Source: Ereboglobus sp. (GTDB lineage Bacteria; Verrucomicrobiota; Verrucomicrobiia; Opitutales; Opitutaceae). From it: a DNA stretch of 64,000 nucleotides. Positions 44,366 to 54,125 of this stretch are shown here, one piece after another. A program made the position numbers and the translations under genes. Numbering within the stretch: the stretch's first letter is position 1; each line of letters begins with the position of its first letter. Location of the stretch: assembly GCA_029974595.1 (NCBI GenBank), contig JARKRC010000051.1, positions 31,214 to 95,213 on the forward strand. The letters are read 5' to 3'. The notes under the pieces are model-generated. The model was not told the origin of the DNA. It saw only the letters and a list, made by a program, of their open reading frames with translations, and ran no database searches.

Positions 44366-44932
44366 ATGAACATCCGCCGCGCCACACTTGCCCTCGCAGC
44401 CCTTTTGATCGCCGCCACCGGCGCAACCGCGCGCGCGGGCCTCTCGACTGAATCTCCCTTTGCTCCGCGCGGGCAGCCGGCGGCCGGTTTGGTCACAAAC
44501 AATACGCCCATCGAATTGCGCGGCGTTGTGTCCGACGAACAGGGCATGCGCTTCGCCATTTACGATCCCGCCAAAAAGGAAGGCGTCTGGGTGCGGCTCG
44601 ACGAAAAAGGCCAGTCCTTTGTCGTGCGCTCCTACGATTCCGCGACCAATCGCATCAACGTCGATTACCAGGGAAAAACGCAGACCATCGTGCTTGCCGA
44701 GCCGGCGTTTGGGCCCGGCAAGGCCATTGCGGGGGCCGTGGCCATGCCCGGAACCGGGGGGCAGCCCGCTGCCGCGCAACCCATCCAAGGCCGTTTTGGG
44801 CCGCCCGGCCAGGCCGGCTCGCAGCAAAGAACGCAGCAGCAAAGCGCCGAGGAGAGCAAGCGGCTCGAAGCCATTCGCGCCGAGGTTGCCCGCCGCCGTG
44901 CCCAGCGCGAAGCCGGCGCGCAACAGCGATAA
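44366..44932 (+). CDS. Secreted protein of unknown function
   Basis: A 188-residue exported protein. A signal peptide (ATLALAALLIAATGATARAG, cleaved about residue 24) is followed by a small beta-rich domain (PIELRGVVSDEQGMRFAIYD, NRINVDYQGKTQTIVL) and a long Pro/Gln/Ala-rich charged tail (ESKRLEAIRAEVARRRAQRE). The layout suggests a general-secretion-pathway or pilus accessory protein, but that is a guess. It lies 66 bases after purB. Confidence 0.65.
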   Translation: MNIRRATLALAALLIAATGATARAGLSTESPFAPRGQPAAGLVTNNTPIELRGVVSDEQGMRFAIYDPAKKEGVWVRLDEKGQSFVVRSYDSATNRINVDYQGKTQTIVLAEPAFGPGKAIAGAVAMPGTGGQPAAAQPIQGRFGPPGQAGSQQRTQQQSAEESKRLEAIRAEVARRRAQREAGAQQR

Positions 44933-45163
44933 GCCGGTAATCACGGCGTGGCTGAGACGCGCCCAATGCGGCCCTCTCCGGGTTGCATTGTATCCGAATA
45001 ATCAATACGCGATGTTCCGGAAATTCGGATCGCCGCGTATTTGCCGGAAAGGGCCTCAAGAACCTTTTTCAACGACTTGGCAAACTTTCCCCCTCTGAAA
45101 TAAAAATTTTCCCCCTGAAAAGTTGTTGCTTTCGCAAAACGCCACACTACACCGGAATCCCGT

Positions 45164-45445
45164 ATGGCTAAAAAATCTACCAAATCCACCCGTAAACCGA
45201 ACGCCGCTTTCATGAAGCCCGTTCAACCCGACGAAGCCCTCGCGGCCATCGTTGGCAGCAAAGCACTCCCCCGCACGGAGCTCACCAAGAAACTCTGGGC
45301 CTACATCAAGAAGAACGGTCTCCAGGACGCCAAGAACAAGCGCCAGATCAATGCTGACGACAAACTGAAGGCCGTCTTCAACGGCAAGAAGTCCGTCAAC
45401 ATGTTCGACATGACCAAGCTCGTCTCCTCCCACCTCGTCAAATAA
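45164..45445 (+). CDS. SWIB/MDM2-domain protein
   Basis: A 93-residue basic protein made almost entirely of one SWIB domain (LPRTELTKKLWAYIKKNGLQ, KRQINADDKLKAVFNGKK, VNMFDMTKLVSSHL) after a Lys-rich N-terminus (MAKKSTKSTRKPNA). SWIB domains occur in eukaryotic chromatin remodellers and in chlamydial and verrucomicrobial proteins, sometimes fused to topoisomerase I. Role probably DNA- or nucleoid-related. A strong terminator follows. Confidence 0.93.
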   Translation: MAKKSTKSTRKPNAAFMKPVQPDEALAAIVGSKALPRTELTKKLWAYIKKNGLQDAKNKRQINADDKLKAVFNGKKSVNMFDMTKLVSSHLVK

Positions 45446-45468
45446 CTCCAAGGTATTCTTACTTTGTC

Positions 45469-45503
45469 AAAAACCGTCGCTGCGATCCAGCGACGGTTTT
45501 TTT
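45469..45503 (+). terminator. Rho-independent terminator after SWIB gene
   Basis: AACCGTCGCTG and CAGCGACGGTT pair around a short loop and end in T7, 24 bases after the stop. Confidence 0.92.
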
Positions 45504-45548
45504 GTGTGCCTTTCCCGCGCATTGTCTCCATAACCTGCGCACTCCCGT

Positions 45549-47396
45549 ATGTTCGCATTTTCAAACAGGGCAAAAACCAGGCTGGTGCTGCTCGCGGTTG
45601 CCATCGCGGGACTGCTGGCGGTCCCGTGGGGATATTATGATGCGCGCGAAACCCTCCTCTCCGAGGCCATTGACGACGACGGGGGCGGCGCGTGGCGCGC
45701 CGTGCTGTTGAAGGAAACGCTTGTCCGCGTCCTCGGCGCCTGGCTGCTTCTCGGCGTGCCCGTTGGGGCCTGGATGTTCGCGCGCCGTCAGGTGCGGCAG
45801 AGATTTTCGCTCCAGAAGCTCAATGTTGCCATGGAGCAGAGCGCCACGCCCATCATGATCGTCAACGCGGGCGGCGTCATTGAATACGTCAATCAGGGCC
45901 TTTGCACGCTCAGCCGCTACAGCCGCGAAGAGCTGATCGGCCAGGTGTGGATCGGCAAGTCGCGCGCCATGCCGCAGGCAAACATCACGAAGGTCGAGCG
46001 CCTTGCGAACGAGGGAAAAACATGGACGGAGGATTTTGAGCTCGAACGCAAGGGCGGCGAGCGTTTCCCGGCAAAAGTCACCTCGACTCCCGTGCGCGAC
46101 GCCGACGGCGAGGCTGCCGCCTGTATCATCGTGATCGCCGACATGACCGAGGTCCAGCACCAGGCGCACGAAATGCGCCTGGCCAAGGAGCGCGCCGAGG
46201 ATGCCGATCGCGCCAAGGGCGTTTTTCTTGCCACCATGAGCCACGAGGTGCGCACGCCGCTCAACGGCATCGTCGGCTTCTCGGATCTTCTTCTCGACAC
46301 CGAGCTCACGTCCGAGCAGCGCGAATACGTCCTCGCCATCCATGCCAGCGGCGAAACGCTCATGAAACTCACGGGCGACATCCTCGACTATTCGTGCATC
46401 GAGTCGGGCCGCGTCGAACTTCTGGCCGCGCCTTGCGAGCTGCGCGATTTGATCGAGGATGCGCTCGAAGTGGTCGCGCCGCGCGCGGCCGAGAAAAAGC
46501 TGCAGATCCTCCACGAAATCGATCCGGCCCTGCCCGGATGCATCATCGCCGACAGCGGGCGGCTTCGCCAGGTGCTCGTCAACCTGCTTGGCAACGCGAT
46601 CAAGTTCACCCACGCCGGCGAAGTCGAGGTGTCCGCCCGCTTCGCCCCGCCGGACGCGCGCGGATCGGGTTCGCCATTTGAGGAAGCCGAAGCGTCGCAA
46701 GACGGCGCAGAGGTTTCCGCCGGCACCGGCGCGCAGACGATGATCGGGATCGAATTCACCGTGCGCGACACGGGCATCGGGATCGCCGCGGAAGACCAGG
46801 CGCGGCTTTTCGAGCCCTTTGTGCAGCTCGATTCCTCAAACTCGCGGCGTTATGGCGGAGTTGGCTTGGGGCTCGTCATTTCATACGATCTGGTCCGGCT
46901 CATGGGCGGCCGGATCACCGTGGCGAGCGAGGCGGGGAAAGGAGCCGTGTTTTCGTTCACGATACGCTGCGCCGTTGACCCGGAGGACATCGGTCCGGCC
47001 GCGCGGACGGCGAGGTTGTCCGGAAAACGCATCGCCGTCGTGTCGACGCATGCCGGATTGCGCCGCGAGCTGGAGCGCGAGCTTGCGCTCGCCGGCGCCA
47101 CGACGGTGCCCTTGGAAATGGCCCGGCTTAGCGAAAGCGCGTGGGATCTGGCCGTCGTCGATTGCAACACCGCGGCTGTTTCAACCCTGTCCGAATACAT
47201 GATGACGCCCGAGCGCTGGCACGCGGACCGCGTGATCGGGCTTGTCGGAGCCGACATCGACGCGCGGCAGCGAAAAATCCTGCGTCCATATTTTCGCGGG
47301 CTTCTGGAAAAACCCGTGCGGCACCGCGTGCTGATCGACCGGCTGTTCAAAAACACGGGCAACGCCAGCGCCTCGGCAAACTCGGCGCAGTTGTAA
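45549..47396 (+). CDS. Membrane PAS-domain hybrid-like sensor histidine kinase
   Basis: A 615-residue inner-membrane kinase. Two membrane helices (about 11-28 and 57-78) bound a short external loop; PAS domain about 90-200; HisKA with H232 in SHEVRTPLNG; HATPase with N-box NLLGNAIKFTH, G1 DTGIGIA, F-box LFEPFVQ and G2 GGVGLGLVIS. The last about 115 residues resemble a receiver domain (KRIAVVSTHAGLRRELEREL, DLAVVDCNTAAV) but lack a clear acidic pocket and conserved Lys, so it is degenerate. No response regulator lies beside it. The start is ATG 45549. Confidence 0.9.
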   Translation: MFAFSNRAKTRLVLLAVAIAGLLAVPWGYYDARETLLSEAIDDDGGGAWRAVLLKETLVRVLGAWLLLGVPVGAWMFARRQVRQRFSLQKLNVAMEQSATPIMIVNAGGVIEYVNQGLCTLSRYSREELIGQVWIGKSRAMPQANITKVERLANEGKTWTEDFELERKGGERFPAKVTSTPVRDADGEAAACIIVIADMTEVQHQAHEMRLAKERAEDADRAKGVFLATMSHEVRTPLNGIVGFSDLLLDTELTSEQREYVLAIHASGETLMKLTGDILDYSCIESGRVELLAAPCELRDLIEDALEVVAPRAAEKKLQILHEIDPALPGCIIADSGRLRQVLVNLLGNAIKFTHAGEVEVSARFAPPDARGSGSPFEEAEASQDGAEVSAGTGAQTMIGIEFTVRDTGIGIAAEDQARLFEPFVQLDSSNSRRYGGVGLGLVISYDLVRLMGGRITVASEAGKGAVFSFTIRCAVDPEDIGPAARTARLSGKRIAVVSTHAGLRRELERELALAGATTVPLEMARLSESAWDLAVVDCNTAAVSTLSEYMMTPERWHADRVIGLVGADIDARQRKILRPYFRGLLEKPVRHRVLIDRLFKNTGNASASANSAQL

Positions 47397-47452
47397 GGCC
47401 CGGGCCCCGGTTGACGGCATTCAACCCGCAAGCGCGCCGGCGGGGCGGGTTG

Positions 47453-48295
47453 CTATTTTTTCGATGCTTGCGCGCGCAGCGTCGATGCGGACACGGCTTC
47501 GTCGTTGAGCATGCGCAGCTTGAAACGGCCGTCCGGCTGCTCCTCGACCATCCAGATGCCGGTGTTCACGATGCTCACTTTCCCCGGCCACTCTTCCGCG
47601 GGCAAAATCACTTGGAGCAAGGCGCGCCCGTTGGTGCCATGGCCCGAAAGCAGGATCGATTTTTCCGTGCCGCCAAAGCGTTTCTTGATCAACGCCACGA
47701 CATCTTCGAGCGAGGCCTTTGTGTCGGCTGCGCGCTGCTCGATGCCGCCTTTTTTTGACGAGTGGAACAGTTTCTCGCCGCCAGGGCGGATCGTGAAGAA
47801 AGGTTTCTCGTCGGCGGGCAGCTCGATGGCGTTCCCCGTGAGGTAATTTTTGGCGGGCGGCGGCAGTTTTTTCCTGGTGAACAGCGGGATCACATCGCTG
47901 TTGAACTCGGCCAGCTCGGGCCAGATTTCCGCGTTCTGTTTTGTGTCGCGCAAAAACTGGAGGATCGTCTGGCGGCAACGCCAGATCGGGCTGCAGGCGA
48001 TGAAGTCGAACTGATATTTTTTGAGTTTTCCCGTGGCCGCGACCACCTGTTCCTTGCCCTTTGGCGTGAACTGTCCCGAGTCGCCCACGTAGGCCGGCCA
48101 CTGATCCTTGGGCGTGCCGCTGCGCTCGTATTCCTTGCGCACATTATGCCCGCCCTCGGCGTGGCGGATGTAGTAAATCTTGAGGCCGGCCTCGCTGGTG
48201 AGCGCGGCGAAAACGCACACGAAGGCGAGCGCGGCGATTTTGAGAAACGAAGAGCGTGGAAGCATTTGGAATGGAGACAGGATGTTTTTGGTCAT
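47453..48295 (-). CDS. Secreted histidine-phosphatase-superfamily protein
   Basis: A 280-residue exported protein with a signal/anchor helix (about 17-36, [20 protein letters not shown]). The phosphoglycerate-mutase-like core has [10 protein letters not shown] (catalytic His replacing the usual RHGE with RHAE), SPIWRCRQT and the second His in [10 protein letters not shown]. Substrate unknown. The start is ATG 48293-48295. It converges with the kinase gene. Confidence 0.85.
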   Translation of the reverse strand: MTKNILSPFQMLPRSSFLKIAALAFVCVFAALTSEAGLKIYYIRHAEGGHNVRKEYERSGTPKDQWPAYVGDSGQFTPKGKEQVVAATGKLKKYQFDFIACSPIWRCRQTILQFLRDTKQNAEIWPELAEFNSDVIPLFTRKKLPPPAKNYLTGNAIELPADEKPFFTIRPGGEKLFHSSKKGGIEQRAADTKASLEDVVALIKKRFGGTEKSILLSGHGTNGRALLQVILPAEEWPGKVSIVNTGIWMVEEQPDGRFKLRMLNDEAVSASTLRAQASKK

Positions 48296-48438
48296 GATGG
48301 AAGCGTCGCAGGGAAGACGGCGGAAGGCGAGGGCGAGGTTACAGGGGGCGGCTTTTGCCATGCAAAGATAAAGCGGACATGGCGGACATTCTTCTGGCAA
48401 TGTGCGCGGACAACGTGATACAGCCTTTTTCTTCCGTT

Positions 48439-48524
48439 GCCCGGATGGCGGAATGGTAGACGCTTTCGACTTAAAATTGAATTTCCGCAAGGAAGTGAGG
48501 GTTCGAGTCCCTCTCCGGGCACCA
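48439..48524 (+). tRNA. tRNA-Leu (UAA)
   Basis: Acceptor GCCCGGA pairs with TCCGGGC, the anticodon loop CTTAAAA gives UAA, a class II variable arm (TTTCCGCAAGGAAG) is present, T-arm AGGGTTCGAGTCCCT, with encoded CCA. 86 bases. Confidence 0.96.
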
Positions 48525-48577
48525 AATTCATCGCATCTCGTAATAAATCATCTCAATTCACATTTTGAAGCGACATC

Positions 48578-49492
48578 ATGAGAAAACATAATAACATCCC
48601 CATCCTGACAGCGACCATACTGATTCTTTCGATGCTGGCCGGCGGACTCTGTTCGCAGGCCGCGCCGGAGGCCTCCAATACGATACCGATGCGCGAAAGA
48701 AAGACGCCCGACGGCATCAGAATCGTCACCGCCAACGTGCGGCAGATGTTCAAGGACGATTACAAGACCGGCAACGGCTGGGAGGATCGCAAGGAGCTCT
48801 GCCGCGATGTCTTCCTGGCTCAAAATGCGGACATCTTCTGCCTTCAGGAAAACCGCACCGCGATCTCCGACTACCTGATGGGTTTCATGCCCGGCTTCGT
48901 GCTTTCCAACGGCGTTTACCGCTCAAAGCAGCCCATCAACCCCATCATGTATTCGTCGAAGCGCTTTGATAAAATCAAGGAGGGCGGATTCTGGCTCTCG
49001 CCCACCCCGGATGTCGAGGACTCCCTGTTTCCCGGCGCCACGCGCCGCGTCGCAAACTGGGTTCTGCTCAAGGACAAAACCACCGGAAAGCAGCTCTACA
49101 TCGTCAACGCCCACTACACGCACGATTCCGAGCCCATCCGCCTGTTGCAAATCGACGTGACGCTCAATTTCACCAAGACGCTCCAGCCCGGCATCCCCGT
49201 CGTGATGACGGCGGATTATAATTGCGGCATCGATTCCCCGACGATCACGAAAGTGAAGAACGCCGGCTGGATTGACAGCTACACGGCGGTGCACGGCCCC
49301 GAGGAGCCCGGTTTCACCTTCCACGGATTCCGCGGCACGAAGTACGGCAAGCCCAAGGCTCCGAAGATAGACTTTATCTTCTACCAGCCGCCGCTCCGCC
49401 CGGTCGCCGCCGAAATCATCCGCGACAGCCGCAACGGCCGCTACCCGAGCGACCACTATTATATTTCCGCCGAGCTGGTCTTCGACAAGTGA
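48578..49492 (+). CDS. Secreted endonuclease/exonuclease/phosphatase family protein
   Basis: A 304-residue exported enzyme of the EEP (DNase I-like) superfamily. A signal peptide (to about residue 29, GGLCSQA) is followed by RIVTANVRQ, FCLQENR (metal-binding Glu), VNAHYTHD, VMTADYN (catalytic D-x-N), KIDFIFY and SDHYYISAEL (SDH motif). The substrate may be nucleic acid, phosphoinositide or other phosphodiester. The start is ATG 48578, 53 bases after tRNA-Leu. Confidence 0.88.
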   Translation: MRKHNNIPILTATILILSMLAGGLCSQAAPEASNTIPMRERKTPDGIRIVTANVRQMFKDDYKTGNGWEDRKELCRDVFLAQNADIFCLQENRTAISDYLMGFMPGFVLSNGVYRSKQPINPIMYSSKRFDKIKEGGFWLSPTPDVEDSLFPGATRRVANWVLLKDKTTGKQLYIVNAHYTHDSEPIRLLQIDVTLNFTKTLQPGIPVVMTADYNCGIDSPTITKVKNAGWIDSYTAVHGPEEPGFTFHGFRGTKYGKPKAPKIDFIFYQPPLRPVAAEIIRDSRNGRYPSDHYYISAELVFDK

Positions 49493-49499
49493 GGGACGG

Positions 49500-49820
49500 A
49501 AGAGTTTTATAAATCACGGAAACACGGAGGAGATTGGAATATAGAAGATAGAAGTCGGAAAGACGCGAGCGGGCCGTGTGGCACGGGCTGCCAGCCCGTG
49601 TGCCTTGCTCGATTTTTAACCGCGAATGAACGCGAAAAATCGCGAATAAAAGCAACCCTGCCAGATGTCCGCGCACGCCAAAAGCATGCCACTCGTCAAC
49701 CCAAGGTCGAGCGTTCTGCGAGACTTGGGTATTGAATGTTTGAATGCATGCGCCCTGCAGGGGCGCTACAATCCGGCGACTTGCGCCTGTGGCACCCCTA
49801 CAGGGTGCCTTTTTCCAAAA
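49500..49820. repeat. Repeat block (families D, A and B)
   Basis: 49500-49560 is AG-rich family D, 49576-49605 a half family A hairpin (GGCACGGGCTGCCAGCCCGTG), 49615-49670 the ACCGCGAATGAACGCG element, 49680-49815 a family B block (CCTGCAGGGGCGCTACA, then CACCCCTACAGGGTG). No gene is seen in 49493-49978. Confidence 0.8.
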
Positions 49821-49978
49821 TGACGAAACCCCAAGGTTGTGCTGCTGCGCGCTCTCCCTAGACTGGCGTGTGGCATACGATCCTCTTTCTCCTTCTACGC
49901 CCTTCGCGTCTTCGCCGTGAGCCCTTCCGTGTTTTCTCGATCCCAAAACACACACGGAATCGCATGGTTCATGCTAAA

Positions 49979-50320
49979 TCAGCCAAACCAAATCAGTGAT
50001 ACAACTAATACCAATATTATCGAAAGAGCAAATACAGCTCCAACAATAGACAATGCACGAGCTGTCCTTTTACCCGAGTTACTGTAAAGATTCCTTAATA
50101 CTTCCTTGGACTTTAGCATGTCGCTGCAATCATTCGGGCTTGGCTCGATGTCCTTTATATTGAGGAAACCAAAGACGGATCTTCTTATTGTATGCCCATA
50201 TTTTTCATGAAGCTCCCACTCTATCTTACGGGCTTCTTTTAAGTCGGCTTGGGATATTGTGAAAAAATAGAAAAAGGAGAACACGAATGATGTAATAATA
50301 ATCAAGAATATAAAAATCAT
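49979..50320 (-). CDS. Small two-helix membrane protein of unknown function
   Basis: A 113-residue AT-rich-coded protein: N-terminal helix (MIFIFLIIITSFVFSFFYFF), soluble middle (EARKIEWELHEKYGHTIRRS, PSPNDCSDMLKSKEVLRNLY) and C-terminal helix (ALSIVGAVFALSIILVLVVS). No family recognised. It lies in the second low-GC patch of the window. The start is ATG 50318-50320. Bases 50321-50562 show no gene. Confidence 0.5.
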   Translation of the reverse strand: MIFIFLIIITSFVFSFFYFFTISQADLKEARKIEWELHEKYGHTIRRSVFGFLNIKDIEPSPNDCSDMLKSKEVLRNLYSNSGKRTARALSIVGAVFALSIILVLVVSLIWFG

Positions 50321-50562
50321 ATATTTATTATGTAATATTGAACGAAAAAATGGTCAACCCGAGAGATGTTGTTTTTTCATTGTTCATTGAGACCTGATGG
50401 AGGCAGGCATTGTTTTTTTCGATTTCTGTTTTGAAATTGACGGGGAGACGTCATGCAGTCGGGTGTGCGTAATATGATGAAACGGATCGTGCTTTGGATG
50501 CTTATTATATTCAAATTGTCTCCTCTTTCTGCTGTGCCTTGGTGCGCGGTGTGCTGCTTGGC

Positions 50563-50961
50563 TCATTGTTTCTTGTAGTAGATGCTCTCGGAAGATCCGA
50601 TTGTGACAGTGCCAAAAATCGTCCGTGAGACCGAAGGTGCGCCGGTGATTGCATCAATCCGAGCCATGTCCGGATTGGTTTTGCGCTCCGGCGTTAACGA
50701 CTGCCTTGTTCCATCAAGGTAAATGCACGCGACCGATGGCTCGTATCTCCATTTGCCACGTGCCGAATGGAAGACACCGCTGTGCAACCGGATTTCTTGA
50801 ATGCAGTCACCGCCAGCCAGCAGTTCCAATGTCTCCGTCCCGCCGTCTGGCAGATCAGCCTGATATTTCCCAATCAGATCCTGCTCACTCACCGACTTGA
50901 ACATGCAACCACTCGTGATGAAGCCGAGTGTGGCAACGATTGTTAAAATTATGATTCGCAT
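50563..50961 (-). CDS. Small lipoprotein of unknown function
   Basis: A 132-residue lipoprotein: signal with lipobox ITSGC (C19), then a beta-rich domain (LIGKYQADLPDGGTETLELL, SARGKWRYEPSVACIYLDG) like small envelope lipoproteins that adopt lipocalin-like barrels. No family named. It starts one base after the stop of the upstream membrane gene, so the two are co-transcribed. Confidence 0.65.
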   Translation of the reverse strand: MRIIILTIVATLGFITSGCMFKSVSEQDLIGKYQADLPDGGTETLELLAGGDCIQEIRLHSGVFHSARGKWRYEPSVACIYLDGTRQSLTPERKTNPDMARIDAITGAPSVSRTIFGTVTIGSSESIYYKKQ

Positions 50962-50962
50962 G

Positions 50963-51373
50963 TTAGATGCTCTTATTCAATTTGACAAGATAAAGCATTC
51001 TAACAATCGTGCCTAAAATAAAGCCGATAGGCCCGGAGATAAAAAAGCCTGTAAGTGGACCGATGTTGGATTTTGTCAGATAGATAGGCGTAAAATATCC
51101 AAACAGAAAGCCCAATGCGCCCAAAATAAATCCAAATAGCAAACACGACAATCCCTTCTCTGCTTTATTCTTCGACTTGTTTAAGGCAAAAAACCAAATA
51201 AATGTCACAAATTCACATATGGCGACAACGAAAAATATTAGTGAAAAGCCTGTGATATTTAATATTTGATAATACATCATTATCAAACAAGGTATCGTTA
51301 AGCAGATCGCAACAGCCAATAGCAAAAATTTCCAGCCGGAAGACAGATACTCGGTTTTATTGTCTTGTTTCAT
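50963..51373 (-). CDS. Small multi-pass membrane protein of unknown function
   Basis: A 136-residue protein with four hydrophobic segments (WKFLLLAVAICLTIPCLIMM, GFSLIFFVVAICEFVTFIWF, LSCLLFGFILGALGFLFGYF, LTGFFISGPIGFILGTIVRM). No family recognised. Lower GC than the core. It heads a two-gene operon with the lipoprotein. The 320 bases upstream (51374-51693) show nothing recognisable. Confidence 0.6.
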   Translation of the reverse strand: MKQDNKTEYLSSGWKFLLLAVAICLTIPCLIMMYYQILNITGFSLIFFVVAICEFVTFIWFFALNKSKNKAEKGLSCLLFGFILGALGFLFGYFTPIYLTKSNIGPLTGFFISGPIGFILGTIVRMLYLVKLNKSI

Positions 51374-51693
51374 TATTCATCCTTTTGTTTAAATTTCGAA
51401 ATTATCATAATTACAGCATATTTGAGACAGTATATGGCGGAACTGCACGGGATTGAGGCCTTGTTTTTTGCAGTAAGGTTTTTTTGGATTTTAAGCTTGG
51501 GAGCCGGGAGTTATGGGAACGGGTGGCATCTTGCTTGAAGAAGTAAGCGGATTTGCCGGAGTTTGGAAGTCCCAAGTTGCCATTCCGCAGCGTGTTCCCC
51601 TGTTTCTTCCTTGCTCCTGTCGTTTCGCGGCAGCTGTCGCGGCGGCTTTTTTCCATTGATCGACAGGGGCGGATCGGTGTGCATTTTAGGGGT

Positions 51694-52335
<642 letters not shown>

Positions 52336-52336
52336 C

Positions 52337-53515
52337 ATGAAAACGGACAAGAACGACTCCGCCCGGCACGAGCGTTTCATGCGACGCGCGCTCGAACTCG
52401 CGCGCAACGCGTGGGGGCGTACGCATCCGAACCCGATGGTCGGCGCGCTCATTGTCGAGGATGACGAGATCGTGGCCGAGGGGTTTCATGCGTGCGATGG
52501 CGGGCCGCACGCGGAGCGTGTCGCGCTCGACGCGCTGGGCCGCAAGCCGAAACCCGGCGCGACGCTCTACGTGACGCTTGAACCGTGCTCGACGCACGGG
52601 CGCACGGGCGCGTGCTGCGCCGCGATTCGCGAGGCTGGCATTGCGCGCGTCGTTGCCGGCGCGACCGATCCGAATCCGGCGCACGGCGGGAATGGTTTCA
52701 ATGTGCTGCGCGAAGCGGGCATCGAGGTGATCACAGGCGTGCTCGGGCATGAATGCGCCGACCTGAACCTGATTTTCAACCACAACATGCGCACGGGCGG
52801 CGAGCCGCTGATTGCCGCAAAATCGGCCATGACGCTCGACGGGAAAATAGCCACGCGCGCGGCGGACTCGAAATGGATCACCGGACCGCTTGCGCGGGCG
52901 GATGTGATGCGCTGGCGCCGGCTGTTTCCCGCAATTGCGGTGGGAGCGGGCACGGTGATGGCGGACAATCCGCGCCTTACGTCCCGCATCGAGGGCGAGG
53001 CCGAATGGTGCCCGTGGCGCGTGGTGTTCGACGGCCTGCTGCGCACGGTCACGACGCGCAACATGCCTTCGCTTTACACGGACGAATTTCGCGAGCGCAC
53101 GATTGTAGTGACCACGCCGCACGGCGGGCTCGGCTACGTGCGCAAGCTCCGCGAGATGGGGGTGCGCGTATGGTGCATGGAATCGCCGACGCAGCGCAGC
53201 TCGCTTGGCGTGTTTCGCAAAAAATGCGCCGAGGAAAAAGTAACCGGCGTTTATCTCGAGGGCGGCGCGCAGTTGATCAGCGAATTCTTGCAGGAGCGAC
53301 ACATCGATTATCTCTTTGCCTACACCGCGCCGATGCTTTTTGCGGACGATCGGGGAAAATCGGCCTACTCGGGGCTGCGCACCGAGCACATCGCGCAGGC
53401 CGTGCGCATGGAGGATGTGCGGCATGAGTCGCTCGGCGACGATTTTCTCATTCGCGGACGCGCGGTGTATCCGGAAAAACTTCAGGTCGATGAAACTGTA
53501 TTTAGCCTCAGGTAA
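52337..53515 (+). CDS. ribD: Bifunctional riboflavin deaminase/reductase
   Basis: Performs two steps of riboflavin synthesis. The deaminase domain (residues about 1-145) has GGPHAERVAL and EPCSTHGRTGACCAAI for zinc; the reductase domain has GEPLIAAKSAMTLDGKIATR, DSKWITG, AIAVGAGTVMADNPRLTSR and VYLEGGAQLISEFLQ. 392 residues. ATG 52337 lies one base after the previous stop; a start at ATG 52322 (overlapping) is also in frame. The last 26 bases overlap rdgB. Confidence 0.94.
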   Translation: MKTDKNDSARHERFMRRALELARNAWGRTHPNPMVGALIVEDDEIVAEGFHACDGGPHAERVALDALGRKPKPGATLYVTLEPCSTHGRTGACCAAIREAGIARVVAGATDPNPAHGGNGFNVLREAGIEVITGVLGHECADLNLIFNHNMRTGGEPLIAAKSAMTLDGKIATRAADSKWITGPLARADVMRWRRLFPAIAVGAGTVMADNPRLTSRIEGEAEWCPWRVVFDGLLRTVTTRNMPSLYTDEFRERTIVVTTPHGGLGYVRKLREMGVRVWCMESPTQRSSLGVFRKKCAEEKVTGVYLEGGAQLISEFLQERHIDYLFAYTAPMLFADDRGKSAYSGLRTEHIAQAVRMEDVRHESLGDDFLIRGRAVYPEKLQVDETVFSLR

Positions 53516-54119
53516 CGCGCACAAGGCGCAGGAGTTCCAGGCGCTCGCGGACGCGGGCGCATTGCGCGGCGCGCTCGAGGTGGTGTCGGCGCGCGCGGCC
53601 GGCGGCATGCCGCATGTGGACGAGGACACGGGGACGTTTGCTGGCAACGCACGCAAAAAAGCGCTGGCGTTACGCGCGAAACTCGGCGCGTCGCTTACCG
53701 GCGCGGACACTTGGGTGCTCGCCGATGACAGCGGGTTGTGCGTCGATGCGCTTGGCGGCGCGCCGGGCGTGGAATCGGCTTATTATGCGGGCCCGCGGGG
53801 CGATGGCGCGGCAAACCTGGCAAAGCTCGTGGAGGCGATGCGCGATGTGCCCGCCGAAAAGCGCGGCGCGTATTTTGTGTGCGTGCTGTTTTTGATCGGG
53901 CCGGACGGCGCGGAGCATGTGTTCGAGGGGCGCTGCCCGGGGCGTCTGGCGCGCGAACCGCGCGGCGGGGGCGGGTTTGGCTACGATCCGTTGTTTGTGT
54001 CCGCGGGATATGAGAGCACGTTTTCCGAACTGGGCGACGCCGAGAAAAACAAACTCAGCCATCGCGGGCAGGCGTGGATTGCGATGTCGCGTTTCCTGGA
54101 TACAATAAAAATTCACTGA
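53490..54119 (+). CDS. rdgB: dITP/XTP pyrophosphatase (RdgB/HAM1 family)
   Basis: Removes non-canonical purine nucleoside triphosphates (dITP, XTP) from the pool. The 209-residue protein shows LYLASGNAHKAQEFQAL (family SGN..K motif), EDTGTFAGNARKKAL, WVLADDSGLCVDALGGAPGV, FEGRCPGRL, GGGGFGYDPLF and KNKLSHRGQA. The start ATG 53490 lies inside the ribD end (26-base overlap), so translation is probably coupled. Confidence 0.94.
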   Translation: MKLYLASGNAHKAQEFQALADAGALRGALEVVSARAAGGMPHVDEDTGTFAGNARKKALALRAKLGASLTGADTWVLADDSGLCVDALGGAPGVESAYYAGPRGDGAANLAKLVEAMRDVPAEKRGAYFVCVLFLIGPDGAEHVFEGRCPGRLAREPRGGGGFGYDPLFVSAGYESTFSELGDAEKNKLSHRGQAWIAMSRFLDTIKIH

Positions 54120-54125
54120 CGCATC

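Noticed and set aside
51374..51693. Riboswitch (FMN) upstream of the MBL-ribD operon
   Set aside because: I looked for the conserved FMN-element core (AGGGGCA...GGTGAAATTCC-type blocks) and did not see it.
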